Shown: positions 21,397 through 33,699 of the stretch, in pieces
How the letters are laid out: each line of letters starts with the position of its first letter
Numbering within the stretch: position 1 is the stretch's first letter
Source of the DNA: Papio anubis
Lineage: Eukaryota; Chordata; Mammalia; Primates; Cercopithecidae
Assembly (NCBI RefSeq): GCF_008728515.1
Contig: NC_044976.1
Coordinates: 208,631,467-208,695,466, forward strand
Reading direction: 5' to 3'
Length of the DNA stretch: 64,000 bases
Notes under the pieces: generated by a model
Database searches by the model: none
Told to the model about the DNA's origin: nothing
The model's input: only the letters and a program-made list of their open reading frames with translations
Program-made: the position numbers and the translations under genes

Positions 21397-23820
21397 TATT
21401 AAAGATAAAAAGATGCCTAAGACACAATGTTTGTTCATTAAGAGCTTATTGGATAGTGGCAAAGACCAAAATCCAACCCACAAAACCAAACGTGTATGGT
21501 ATAATAGGCTAATACATATATGTTCACATAAAAATGTAGAAGTCATTAGCTAGGTGGCTAATAACACCAGGGAATACCAGATACACTGGGTAAAATGCGT
21601 ATTAAGAGAAAGATTGAGATGAAGTTTACCATCCACAACACACATATATGCAGGCCCATCCGTAAGAGTGCTCATAACTTAGCTTTTACACATGATTCCA
21701 TATACATGGCTCTACTCTAAGTAAAATATAGAAATTAAAAGCATCATAGACAATGACTACTTGGTTTATTTCATTTTGTACGTGTGACACTAAGTGAACA
21801 AAATGTCCAGAGGTGACCAGATCGATGTGGCAAGGACATGCAAACGATCAAAATCTAACATTAGAATATGCACATAAATCTGGAGTATAAGTTCTCTGAG
21901 AGCAGGAATTGTTTTGTACTTTGTTCAAATAGAAGAAATGTTAAATGTTCAATAGCATGAATTTCTAATATCTAAAATAGTGCCTAATATAAAAAGAGGT
22001 ACTTGGTAAATATTTATGGAAAATATGTATACATGAATAAATATATCCAGTAGAAAATAAAAGAAAGAAAAGCAAATATATCCATCCAAATAATCTAAGA
22101 TCAATAGTTTCAATTTCTCTTTTGCAAAATCTTTAACTTGCTTATCTTTCTTTCTCTTAATTGTGTTCAAGAGTCGGAATGTCAGGCCTGAAGGAATTCT
22201 AGCACCTACCTTATCTGTAAGTTTGCCTTAACAGATTCACAACTCTGGGGTAGAAATACTCAACGAGATCAGCTAGTTGCGCTTTAAACCAATGGTTCCT
22301 AAACTCAACTAGTCACTCATCCCTCTTTGGCCATCTTTATATGCCTATCTCCCCTTTCTTGAAACCATTATTTCACATTCCTTTAAAACATTTAGGCTCT
22401 CCCTATATCTATATTCAGGAGAAAAATTGGTCTTATAGAAGAGTCATCAGATAAGGACATTACTCCAATATAACTACAACTCTATCTTTTCTTGCGTCCA
22501 TTTTCTTCTTCTTTCCTAACTCAGTACAGGAAGTACTCACCCTTCTATCAATGTCCTGCCCTAGAGAATCTATGCAGCACTTTACGCACTGCCTTCTTCT
22601 CAAGGGTATAAGCCATGTTACCTGCTCCTGATTCTGTCTTAGTCATCACTCCTTCACTACTGGATCATTCCCCTCAGAATATAGATAAGTGCCTATATCT
22701 ACCAGTAAAAGTACTCTCCCTACTATTTTAAATCTCAATATTTCAGAGTATTTATCAAAATTTGTAATCATTCCATTTATTTGTTTGGAACTTCTGGAGT
22801 GCTGGCAATGTTCTAGTTATTGACCTGAGAGTTTACATAGCTTATATTTTATTGAGCTCTACACTTAGGTTCTATGAAGATTTTTTTGTATCTATTAGAC
22901 TATAGGAAATTAGTTTTTGTATTTAATATATAGATTTGTAAAATATTTAAATGTTAAGTACATTTATTATGAAAGTCTCATTTTTGTACTGACCAATATG
23001 AACATTTCATTGATAGTTAAGCAGGAGAATAAAAACTAATTAAAACATCTTGTTGTTACTAATAAATTCTCATTTTATTATTTTGAATTGAAATGTGGGG
23101 TCTTTATAAATTATTAACTTATATAAAACAAAAAAGATTAAGAGACAACTAATCATAATCCTCAAAGAGGAGAATAGAGATAATGTGGGAGGGACAATAT
23201 TTACAGAAAGAACTCCTGAGGAGTTTTCAGATTTAATGAAGGATATAAACTTTTTGATGAAAGAAGCAATTCATAGACACTGAAAGCACAACGTACACAA
23301 ATAAGAGAAAATAGTAATTCAGTGCCTCACCACATTGTAGTGGAACTTCCAACAGACAATACAAAGATCAATTCTAGACAGTGGAGTTAGGAGATGAAAT
23401 TTAAACAGAACTGAATGGTGTGAAGGAGTGAACCATGCAGGCTTGCTCAAGGAAGACTGAAAGTGAGTGAGCTGGAGCACATTTACAAGAGAAGTGATGG
23501 AAAATGTGTTTGGGAATTTAGGCAGCTCTTGTAAGTCTTGGAGGTCTGAGAAGTGTGTATTGTTTTTTCTAAGTGTGATAAGACGCCATTGGATAGTTAC
23601 GTGTATGTGAATAACATAAATGAACTCATGATTTAAAGTGATCACCCTACCTGTCTTGTGAGGTGTGGACTGTATTGGATCAAGAGTGGAGGCAGAAGGA
23701 TTACTCTGGCCAGCCAGGATATGGCCGTCATCTGTGTGAGAGATGAGAGTTGACTGGAATAATGTGACAACGGTAGAGAGGTGTCAAGGGGTTGGATTTG
23801 GAATGTAGTTTGAAAGTATA
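21397..23820. other. Mostly unassigned sequence
   Basis: An L2 3' end is likely at about 21880-22020 (AAGTTCTCTGAGAGCAGGAATTG...GTGCCTAATATAAAAAGAGGTAC). The rest has no named repeat and no credible gene. The 108-codon minus frame at 23319-23645 shows no domain or motif. Confidence 0.45.
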
Positions 23821-23821
23821 G

Positions 23822-24101
23822 CCTCATGGCTGTAATCCCAGCACTTCAGGAGGCTGAGGCGGACAGGTTATTTGAGGTTATTTGAGGTCAGGAATTTGAG
23901 ACCAGCCTGGTCAACGTGGCAAAACCCCATCTCCACTAAAAATACAAAAATTAGCTGGGTGTGGTGATGGGCACCTGTTATCCTAGCTACTCAGTAGGCT
24001 GAGGCAGGAGAATTGCTTGAACCCAGGAGACGGAGGTTGCAGTGAGTCAAGATCATGCCACCACACTCCAGCCTGGGCAACAGAACCAGACTTGGTCTCA
24101 A
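23822..24101 (+). repeat. Alu SINE with an internal 10-base duplication
   Basis: A sense Alu lacking the first ~20 bases and lacking an A tail. The block TTATTTGAGG is tandemly doubled near 23868-23888. Confidence 0.9.
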
Positions 24102-25350
24102 ATCTTGATGGATTTGAACGTGAGCACTGAGGGAAAGAGAACAATAAAGAATGACTTTTATGAGACACGAAGAGTTGGGGGTACAAAACAAAATTCTCTT
24201 TTAGACATAATAAGTTTGAAATTAACATTAAGTTGAAAGGTCATACAGGCAATTGGATAAATATGTCTTAAATTCAAGTCAAAGTCAGGGCTGAAGATTT
24301 GAACTTTGACTTATTAATGTTATAAATAATATAAATAACGTGTGTTGACTATAACAGGTAATGATTAATTTATTAAAGTGTCTCCTGACCTGCAGAAAAC
24401 AGTCAGACTTTTTTTCCAAGACCAAATATACTAATACAACTGAAAAGAGATTTTTGTGAGAGCTAATTTATTTGATTCCACCTTAACATTCCAATCATGC
24501 ATTGCAGTATATTGAAGGCTGCAAGATGATCAAATTTAAATAGTGCAATACAGGATTTCATATTTACTTCACACTTTTGGACTATGTTTTATTGACTAAC
24601 AAATTAATAATATTCTACTCCAATATTAAAAATGTATTGATGCTTATCTGCCCAAAACATCTTCCCTCGCGGGAGGACTCGAGTGATCCACAGACTTGCT
24701 TATATAGAGATAGGGAAAAAAGAATCCTTCAACAGCCATTTTCTCACCGCTCTGGGAGATCCTCTGCTCTTCCCTTTCTTTTAGCCAAAGCTAAAGAAAT
24801 GGAGTGAAAAAGGATTGAATTTATTCAGTGTCATCTCCAGCTGGCTGAGAGAGTATCTCTCCGTGGCACTGCGGCAAAATGACACAGGAAAGCTGCTCAG
24901 TCTCATTAACTTTACAAGCCAATCTGCTATTAGCATCTGGTGGTAAATTTGCCAATAATGAAAAAGGCTGGGATATACCTCCTGGCATCATAGTTTTACA
25001 CATTTTGAATATTCAGTATGATCTTTCCTGTATTTCTGATCATCTGCCAAATTCTAATTTTTTAGGAATAGCAAGGAATGTTGTTGGCAGGAAGATTGAC
25101 AGGAGATACAAGCCTGGATTTTGTTTTGTGTTATTTTATGTGTTTATTTTCTTTACTGCATTGTTCTAGTGCACTAGAGTATTTACCTCAACTTCCTTAC
25201 TTAGAACAAGAGATACCCAGTGACTAATGAGCTTCACTAAGCCAAACTGTGTACTGGAAACTTCAGGTTTTCACGCATTAAAACCAGCCATGTCTTAGGC
25301 CCATTGAAAGATACATCATCATAACTCTAGACTGACTTCTCTCCATTTTG
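24102..25350. other. Unassigned noncoding sequence
   Basis: No gene or named repeat was recognised. The plus frame 24879-25169 ends in a hydrophobic Phe/Val/Leu stretch encoded by T-rich DNA and has no other support. Confidence 0.45.
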
Positions 25351-25356
25351 AAAGCT

Positions 25357-25391
25357 GATTTCTTTTCTTTTCTTTTCTTTTCTTTTCTTTT
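25357..25391 (+). repeat. (TTTTC)n tract
   Basis: Seven or so TTTTC units form the tail region of the reverse Alu that follows. Confidence 0.9.
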
Positions 25392-25573
25392 CTGAAATGG
25401 AGTCTTGCTCTGTCACCCAGGCTAGAGTACAATGGTGCACCACCATCATTTATCTATCTCCCCGGGTTCAAGCAATTCTCCCGCTTCAGCCTCCTGGAGT
25501 AGCTGGGATTACAGGCACCCACCATCATAGCCTGATTAATTTTGTATTTAGAGAGCTGAACATGCTGGCCAGG
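25392..25573 (-). repeat. Reverse Alu arm of a fold-back pair
   Basis: Reverse Alu from the tail side to GGCCAGGCTGGTCTCAAAC, missing about the first 65-70 Alu bases. There are small internal losses in both monomers. Confidence 0.9.
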
Positions 25574-25584
25574 CTGGTCTCAAA

Positions 25585-25805
25585 CCAGGAGTTCAAGACC
25601 AGCCTGGCCAACATGGTGAAACCCTGTCTCTACAAAAATACAAAAATTAGTCGAGTGTGGTGGCAAGTGCCTGTAATCCCAACTATTCAGGATGCTGAGG
25701 TATGAGAATCTCTTGAACCTGGGAGGTGCAGGTTGCAGTGAACCGAGATTGCACCACTGCACTCCAGTCCAGGTGACATAGAGAGACTCCATCTCAAAAA
25801 ACACA
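25585..25805 (+). repeat. Forward Alu arm of a fold-back pair
   Basis: A sense Alu starts abruptly at CAGGAGTTCAAGACCAGCC, missing about the first 60 bases, and ends in an A-rich tail. It meets the reverse arm head to head at almost the same Alu position, so the two can pair over about 180 bases. Confidence 0.9.
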
Positions 25806-28800
25806 AAAATAAAAGTAGTTTTCGATTTTGCCATTTGACCACAGAAACCTGCATTTAAAATATAATTGTCTAGTTTTTACCAATATTACCGTGAGCCAAA
25901 ACCAACTAAATAACCACAGAGGAGACAGAGATGAATTCAGGCACAAGATTTAAGTCCCATATAGACGTGAGAAACTAATATCAAAGAGTATTAATGTGTC
26001 AATAGGAATTTTTAGCAACATATGTCAAGCTGCCTTATCCAAGTTATTCTTGGCAAATACCACAATTTCTAAATTAAATGCAATGCTGAGGTCAACATGT
26101 GTAAATCAGAAATGATATTTTTACATAGAAAAATGACCTCATACTCATAGTGCTTTCATTAGAATTTGATATTGTATTTTCATGCCTCTAATACATTCTA
26201 GGAACTCTGTTTTCTTCTTGTCCCAAGATTAAGGCATATTGTAAAAATAAAAGCTAGACACAGTCAAGAAACCACATCCATTGACATCATTCATCCAGGT
26301 TTGTTTTTGAGTTAACACAGAATAATAAATCTTATTCTCAAAACCACAACCAAATACACCTACTAAGAAGAATAGATATGTTAACACTTCCTAATACTTA
26401 AAAATACTTTCAAAATATATCACAACACCTATTCCTTTCAATATACCTTTGGGGACATTATGACAACTTTAAAGATGAGATTAAATGAGATTAAACACAT
26501 TGCAAATAGCAAGGAAGAAAAGACCAAATCCAGATCTTATAATACTGCTGTTTCCACTATGAAGCATCTATCACTGCAAGACAGACATTTTTATAAACTG
26601 TGATTATGTTACTCACTATCCTTGAAACCACTGCTTTGAGTGGTTTAGTTAATGTGGATGTACAGACAATCTTTTACTGTTTTGTTCAGATGTCTTACCC
26701 TGCTCCGTTGCAACCAACAATGCAAGTAAGAAAAAAGAGGCTAATGCTATTGGCACAAAGTGTAGCCATGTAATTTAAAAATCCAATTGATTTTTTAAGA
26801 CTGAAACATTTTTAAAAATTTGTAATGAAAGCATCTTAATCCACACACCTAAGATGTTGTTTGCCAACATTAAAATATAATGCTGATATTTTTATAATTT
26901 ATTCCTCGGGGGTGAAATTCTGAATATAAGAAGAATGTCCACCCAGGAAATGTATATGTCAGATGGAAAGTGAAGATGAAATAGAACCACAGATAACCGA
27001 AAATACAGAACTCTTTCACTGCAAAGTGCCGTATCTTATGAGTCCATTAAAATACTAAAGATTTGCTAGTAGTTGAATCAGCTAAAGGACTTTTTCAAAA
27101 CTATGAGCCATATAAAAATATATGCAGAACCAACTTTTCAATACTTTACACTTTGTCATTCTGTTTGTTCAACTTTAGCAGGACCTTAAAAAGCTTTAAA
27201 CATTCACCATTTTTACTCCATTATTCTGTTGATTTTGCCAGTGATTTAGCATATAAAAACAGTAGGACATATGCCATGAGTATTTCATCCCATAGCCATC
27301 AAGTAAAACTATAGTTTCTAGAGACTACAAATTATGTATGACCAGTAGATTCTACCTATGAACTAGGTATACACAATAAAGTAACATTAACCATTGAAAA
27401 CAAATGGTGTCATCAGTTGCTGTATTTAGTAAACCTATTTGAAGTGCTGAATGTCTGAAATGTGGAGCATCTTATCATGAAAGATAACAGTGCTAGAAAA
27501 ATACTGAAAAACGGACAATACATTTTTCTATGTAGAAAAAAAACTGACATTAGACTCCACCCAGGAATAAGAAAGTAAACATAATTTGACTGCATATGAT
27601 AAACAAAAATGCAAAAGCACTTAGAGGCAAATCCTTAAAACTTCTAAACTTATTACTGGAAAAATAATCAAACTTATCAGGGTATCTTGAAATCACACAA
27701 TTTTCTACATCCTACTCCTCTTTATATTTGTAGCACATAACCCAGTACCTGAAATATAGTGCTTAAAAATACCATCTCAATTTTACAGAATTTTGTAATA
27801 TATTAATAATATCAATTGTCATAACTAAAGCGCTAAGCTCTTGAAAGCAGCATTATAGCCCAAACATAAAATGTTTCAGATGAACACGTTGCCATCCTTG
27901 TGAAATTCTCCCAAGAAGGGGAAAATATCCATATGCTTTGTGATCAATTGGCTGCAAATATTGCTGTGTGCTTTGTCATAACAGGCTGTTCTGCTGTAAA
28001 GACATAAACACTGGCTCATGTCCAGTTTGTACAAAAGATTAACTTTATCAAAGTCTCTGAAGATAAAGGCTCAGGCCGATTCATGTGACTGTGGTCACAA
28101 TAGCATAACCAATGCGAAAAAGCTTACAAAAGAACAAGGACTGCCTTATTCACAGTGAAAGACACGGGTGCATAGTTACCGTACGCTTCAGCAACAACAG
28201 CAAAAAATTGGCGGAGTTACTTGATGTGGTCACCAAAATCAATTCCATTTTTTGTGGAACTGGTACCGCGAATGCTGATTAGATAAGGAAACAAAGTCTG
28301 CCAGGTCTTAGAGGGACACATTTTTTCTATCGGTTGTTGATGAAGTACAGGTAGAGTGCAAAATATTTTTCTCTCCAAATAGATGATATGGAGTGACGCA
28401 CAGTCTCTTGAGTCTCGTGATTCAGAAATGAATTTGGAATTCACCATTTCCCCAAAGATTTTCCTAAAGGGGAATTTTGGCCACTGGGTATCAAGACCAC
28501 CGGGGAGGTGATGAAACCAGGTTTGACAGAAGTTGTGAGGGCAGTGGAATTCACTGTAGCCTTCTGTATGAAAAAGGGTATTCTGGCTAACTTCCAGACT
28601 CATACTCTTGGTCTGCAGGAAAGGCCACTCAGCCACCAAAAGTAGCATTTTATACAGCCATGGAGAATAGAGTGTTGGAAAAGAAATAACGAATCTTGAC
28701 TTTTCGTGGGGGAGAGAAGGAAGAAAGAAGTAATTGGTGGTGTCCTGCTTGTGGGTAGATAAATATTTAAGACTCATCATCTACATTTCTTTTCAATGAT

Positions 28801-29197
28801 TCCTAATGTGTATTCATAAAAATTAAAACTGAGTATTTAGACCCAAAGTTTCCTAAAGGAAGAGAAAAAGCTCAACTTCAACTACTTATACATTGAAGTA
28901 TGTGAGGCAAGATTTTCATTTTTTCTTAGATTCTCCCTATTAACAATTGAGAATAACATCCTTTTTAATGGTTTATTTTCTTGCACATGTAATATTATGT
29001 ATGCACCATATTTTAATATTGCTGTATGGTACATTATATTATTGCTCTGTGATAGAGGTAATTTAATATAACTGCTGGTTATGACCTTTTTGTTTTACCT
29101 TATGAAGAGAACTTTAAAATGCATTTATCATGATTGTCTATAAAAGATAGTTATTTGTGAACTCTTTAGAAGAGGCCAAATTAACATAATGCCAAAA
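25806..29197. other. Largely unassigned single-copy-looking sequence
   Basis: No Alu or L1 appears in 3.4 kb. Weak candidates are a MIR (about 26425-26570) and an L2 3' end (about 27690-27770, ACCCAGTACCTGAAATATAGTGC). It holds the unidentified frame at 28217-28780. Confidence 0.45.
28217..28780 (-). CDS. Unidentified 187-codon open frame
   Basis: I do not recognise the product. This is among the longest open frames in the window and the longest that is not over a microsatellite or recognised repeat. It opens at an ATG pair (28780) in a poor start context and ends at TAA. The N-terminal third has a hydrophobic patch (about residues 35-55, including Met-Leu-Leu-Leu-Val-Ala). The rest is rich in Cys, His, Phe and Ser, with no conserved motif, signal peptide or transmembrane helix that I would trust. 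No promoter, splice sites or poly(A) signal could be tied to it. A chance frame, an exon of an unplaced transcript or a decayed gene are all possible. Confidence 0.15.
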   Translation of the reverse strand: MMSLKYLSTHKQDTTNYFFLPSLPHEKSRFVISFPTLYSPWLYKMLLLVAEWPFLQTKSMSLEVSQNTLFHTEGYSEFHCPHNFCQTWFHHLPGGLDTQWPKFPFRKIFGEMVNSKFISESRDSRDCASLHIIYLERKIFCTLPVLHQQPIEKMCPSKTWQTLFPYLISIRGTSSTKNGIDFGDHIK

Positions 29198-29208
29198 GAT
29201 TTTCCTCT

Positions 29209-29513
29209 TTTTTTTTTTTTTTTTTTTTTGTTGAGACAGTGTCTCGTTCTGTCGCCCAGGCTGGAGTGCAGTGGCCGGATCTCAGCTCACTGCAAGCTCC
29301 GCCTCCCGGGTTCACGCCATTCTCCTGCCTCAGCCTCCCGAGTAGCTGGGACTACAGGCGCCCGCCACCTCGCCCGACTAGGTTTTTGTATTTTTTAGTA
29401 GAGACGGGGTTTCACCGTGTTAGCCAGGATGGTCTCGATCTCCTGACCTTGTGATCCGCCCGTCTCGGCCTCCCGAAGTGCTGGGATGACAGGCGTGAGC
29501 CACCGCGCCCGGC
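29209..29513 (-). repeat. Young AluY with Old World monkey diagnostic bases
   Basis: A full-length, CpG-rich reverse Alu with an unbroken T tail. GATTTTCCTCT flanks it at 29198-29208 and 29514-29524. It has GCAGTGGCCGGATCTCAGC, CCACCTCGCCCGACTAGG, a six-T TATTTTTTAG block, and GCCCGTCTCGGCC. These differ from human AluY and match what I know of macaque AluYRa-type subfamilies. Confidence 0.93.
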
Positions 29514-30087
29514 GATTTTCCTCTGTTTAGCTTTTACATTGCTTCCCATTATTAAGCAACCCCAAACATGAAAAACACACTGAGTTTTCATGTGGGAACT
29601 TTAGTTTGGTACACGTATACCATGCAGAGAGTCTGACTCACTAAGCTGATGAAAGGAGACTGAGTACCGAAAAACCTACAGTCATCAGTATTTGGTCCCT
29701 GGCAACTCTGTATATACTACTAAGATTTTCCTCTATCTTATCTTGTATTTTACTTTTGCAAATTAAATCACTCGACAAAGATTGGTGCAACACCCAAGCT
29801 AAGCCAGAAATACCTGAAGTCCTGGTAATGTCAGGATGGGAACCATAAAGCTTATGACACTGTAAATTCTGAATTCTGTTTAATATTATTTAGATTTAGA
29901 ATTCCAATAGCTCTGTGGAAATAATTTTTATCCTAATACAAACTTTTCACTTGAGAATTTATATGAAAATAATTATTTCAAAGAAGTAGAGAAAACAAGC
30001 TTATTCCTTTGTTTGGGTCATACTAAGGTGAGAGCACCTGAAAAATCAGCCATCAGTGCTGGCTTCCAAGTGCTAGTCAATGAGCAA

Positions 30088-30260
30088 GTGATATATATTA
30101 ATTATCTCAGTTTACTCACACAGCAAAGGACTTAGTATTGATATTATTTTCTAGATGGGGAAAGTGCTACCTAAAAATATTAAATAACTAACTTGAAGTT
30201 ACACACAAAAAATGAATGTTGGGTCTATGATTCTAAGTCTCTTTTTATCATACTACAAGT
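30088..30260 (+). repeat. MIR SINE remnant
   Basis: The layout is TTATCTCAGTTTACTCACACAG, TATTATTTTCTAGATGGGGAAA, CTTGAAGTTACACA, a degraded MIR core in order. Confidence 0.55.
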
Positions 30261-30439
30261 AATATTAATCAGATGGCAGAATTTTTTCTGTTTGGCATCT
30301 TAGTGACATAGATAATGTCTTGCCACTTCTAGAGTTAATTTCTCCATAATTTCATTCCCAAATAACTTATTACTTTTGTGAGCCTAAAGCAACTTACTTT
30401 TTATTATGGATATTTACATGCTGGTCTTAATACTCTTGA

Positions 30440-30545
30440 AAATTTAAAGTTTATGTCAAGATTCATGTCTTTGTCATAAATGCATAATCTCAGTGCCTAA
30501 CATGGTATTTGACACATAATAGGTACTTAATACTGAATAAACAAA
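30440..30545 (+). repeat. L2 (or MIR) 3' end
   Basis: AGTGCCTAACATGGTATTTGACACATAATAGGTACTTAATACTGAATAAAC matches the common 3' end of L2/MIR elements in part (blocks GTGCCTA, ACATAATAGGTACT, AATAAAC). Confidence 0.6.
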
Positions 30546-32743
30546 TACTTCCCAGGAGGTTATCATTTGTAAAACATCCTAAGAATTTACTATAATAACA
30601 CCTTGTTCTTTATATTAAAGAAGACTGATTAGACAAGGTAAGCAAATGTTGTGGCAACAACTCACCATATTGTAAGTAGAATCTTAAAAAATCATCATTT
30701 ACTCTTCCTTCTTCTTTCTGTCACATTACAACTTCTAAACCTGATCACCTACTATCTCATTTTATTTACTTTCATTGATATTTTACCATCTTATTTACTT
30801 CCCAGCTGCTATCCACCCAAACTTTACCCTGCAATCACTACCACCTATGCAGAGATAGCTTTCTTTTCATCTTTTTCAGTCTTTTTTTTTTTTTTCAGTT
30901 CTTCAAAACTCGATTTTGGATTTTCTAGCCCCATTTGACTTATCAATGGCGCTTCTCTTAAAAAAAAAAATCCATCTTTATTTTTGTTTGGATTTCCAGT
31001 GTAAATATGCCCGATTATTCTATGTCTCTGTTTCTACACAAGCCTCTAAATTTTTGGAAAAGAGATGCCATATCTTAAACGTACCCTGAAAAAAATGACC
31101 CAAACTCAAAACACTCAGTACAAGGCTTTTGGTAAGCCTGTAGCAAATATTAACAGACATACAGGATTAGAAAACACTGCAGTGGTTGGTTAATTGCCAT
31201 TGTTAGACAAATTAGCACCAGTTGCTTAGGGTTTAAGGGTTCTACCATATTTTTGCTAATGTTCTGAGTGAACCAGTTATTCTAAATGTGTATTATTAAC
31301 ATATTACAAGATTGACAGATGTTCACTTACACAGAGTTGACAACAGACTTTTTCATGTCAGCATTTATTTGTATAACCATCTTGTCCAACCATATGCATG
31401 AACATTTGATCCGTGGAAGTTATGAGTTTATGCACATTATTTTCAGGAGGGAAGAAAGTTGAAAAAAAAATGTGCTTTTATGAATGTGCTCCAGATGTTC
31501 AGCAACAAAAGTTTAGAACTTGGAAATCAAACAGCACGTTATATATTATTGGATATGTTAAGATCTGCTTTCAGGGACTCTTAAGTGCCTGCTCGTCTGT
31601 TTTTCTGTCTTCTCAGTGCATTGTATTTTTTTTCCCCTAAATGGAAATACTTTATTGATACTTTGTGCAAGATATAACTGTCATTAATTGTTATCCTAAA
31701 ATATGTAAAGAACTCGATGCTTTCACAAGGAATTAAACAGATCATAAAGTTCTAAAATCTGTTGTTCACTCACATGAGCCAATAGAACATGAGTGGATAA
31801 TTTAAAATAAGTGGTTTTATGTATCTATGTACCTTTCTATTCAAAATACTCAGAAGTAAGTTACCATGCTATCAGAGTTTTTTACTGTATATAAAAATAA
31901 GTAAAATGATGCCACTATAATCAGAATTTTGGGCTCATTTGGATAATAAAGCTTGACTAGGGAAAGTTGGGCATACTGGAAAGATCATGGATCCTGATTG
32001 AAAGGAAGGAGCTGTCCCCTGCCACTTTATATATTTAGAGGGGAGTTGGGGAGGGACAAAGGACACCACACGAGGTAATAACTTTCTTCTCTGATGAAAG
32101 AAACCCTGTTTAAGAGAGGAAAATAATCTAGAAACAAGTAGTTATTAGTAACAGTCCTCCCCTGTGAGCTTTGTCCTGCTGATAGAGCTCATTGATAGGT
32201 CTTGTAAGAAAGGAGTTGGCAGGGAAGGGGGAGAAGATGGTAGGGGCATCCAGCCGCTTCTCACCTTACCTAGTAAGGAATGCCAAGAAGGTGCAGAATG
32301 AGCAGAATTTGGAAGAATGAGGTGGAAGGGCAAAGCTCTTTTTGATATTTAGAAAGAATAAAGTTTGATCATTTAGTTAAGATTTTCAGCCAAAAATTGC
32401 TTGTTGACCTCCACATATTCTTCACTCCACTAGGAGATACCAATTACCTTCTCCCACATTAGGTGGGGGGAGGGGGGGTGCGAGCAGCCACATGTTAGTT
32501 CCCATTCTGAAGAAGAATCTTACAAAAAAAATAGCATTCATGTAGTTGCTTTGTTTGTTAAGGTCTTCCTTGGTAAACAGACCAAGGAATGACATGCCTG
32601 TCATGTAGCTGTTAACCTTGCTTGGCCTTCTTCTTAAATTCCTGTGGATGTTCTCATATCATTATTGCCCTGACATTAGGAAAGTAATGAAGGACTTTTG
32701 TTATAACACAAGTAATAGGTGTTCATTCGATAATGAAGCTTTT

Positions 32744-33052
32744 GGTTGGGCACAGTGGCCCATGCCTGTACTCCCAGCATTTTGAGAGGCGGAGGCAGGC
32801 AGATCACTTGAGGTCAGGAGTTCAAGACCAGCCTGGCCAACATGGTGAATCCCCATCTCTACCAAAAATACAAAAAATGTTAGCCGGGCATGGTGGCATG
32901 CACCGTAATCCCAGCTACTCAAGAGGCTGAGGCACAAGAATCGCTTGAACCTGGGAGGTGGAGGTTGCAGTGAGTCAAAATGGTGCACTGAACTCCAGCC
33001 TGGGAAACAGAGAAAGACTCATTCTCAAAATTAAATAAATAAATACATAAAA
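32744..33052 (+). repeat. Alu SINE
   Basis: A full-length sense Alu (GGTTGGGCACAGTGGCCC to a tail with AAATAAATAAATAC). Similar AATGAAGCTTTT and AATAAAGCTCTT flanks may be a decayed target duplication. Confidence 0.93.
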
Positions 33053-33324
33053 TAAAGCTCTTAATTTAGATAAACTCACCTGCGGTTTTAAGGAAAACAT
33101 CCCAATTGAGGACAGTTGTGGAGGTCCCTTTTGTTCACAATACTGCACAGCCATCCAGGTCACAAGGTACACAGACAGGGCAGACATGCACACAACTAGT
33201 TTTCAATGAGTTGGGTGACTGGCAACTTATTCAATTTAGATCATGGTACACTGTTTTGGAGAAGTCAATTTTAAACAAGCTTTCCTATATAAGTGACACT
33301 GACAGATAATAGGTTCAGTATCAG

Positions 33325-33690
33325 TGCTTCAAACCTATTCACAAATGATTGTCCTAACCCACACTACCTCAGAATATGACTGTATTTGGAGATAGGGTCT
33401 TTCAAAGGGTAATTAAGTTAAATTAGGTCTTTAGATTGGGCCCTAATCCATTAAGACTGGTGTTCTTATATCCTTACAACAAGAGGAAATTTGGACATAG
33501 ATATGCCCAGAGGAAAGAGGATATGAAGACACAGGGAGAAGACAGCAACCTATAAGCCAAATAGAATGAAATTAACCCTGACAACACTTTGATCTTGGAC
33601 TTTTAGCTCCCAGAATTGCGATAAAACAAATGTCTGTTAAGTCTCCTCAGTCTGTGCTACTTTGTCATGGCAGCCCTCACAAACTAAGAA
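33325..33690 (+). repeat. ERVL-MaLR (MLT1-like) LTR
   Basis: The block order is typical: CTACCTCAGAATATGACTG, TTTGGAGATAGGGTCTTT, TTGGGCCCTAATCC, GACACAGGGAGAAGACAGC, ACTTTGATCTTGGACTTTTAG, then TGGCAGCCCTCACAAACTAAG. Confidence 0.75.
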
Positions 33691-33699
33691 GGCACTGTC

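Larger units (their letters stand above)
29525..32743. other. Mostly unassigned sequence with MIR and L2 pieces
   Basis: A MIR is likely at about 30088-30260 and an L2 3' end at about 30440-30545 (listed separately). A G-rich patch with two long G runs is at 32463-32480. No credible gene; frames such as 30651-30938 and 31413-31640 have no motifs. Confidence 0.45.

Noticed and set aside
32463..32480. G-quadruplex candidate with two long G runs
   Set aside because: There are only two G runs separated by one A; the standard four-run pattern with loops is not met.
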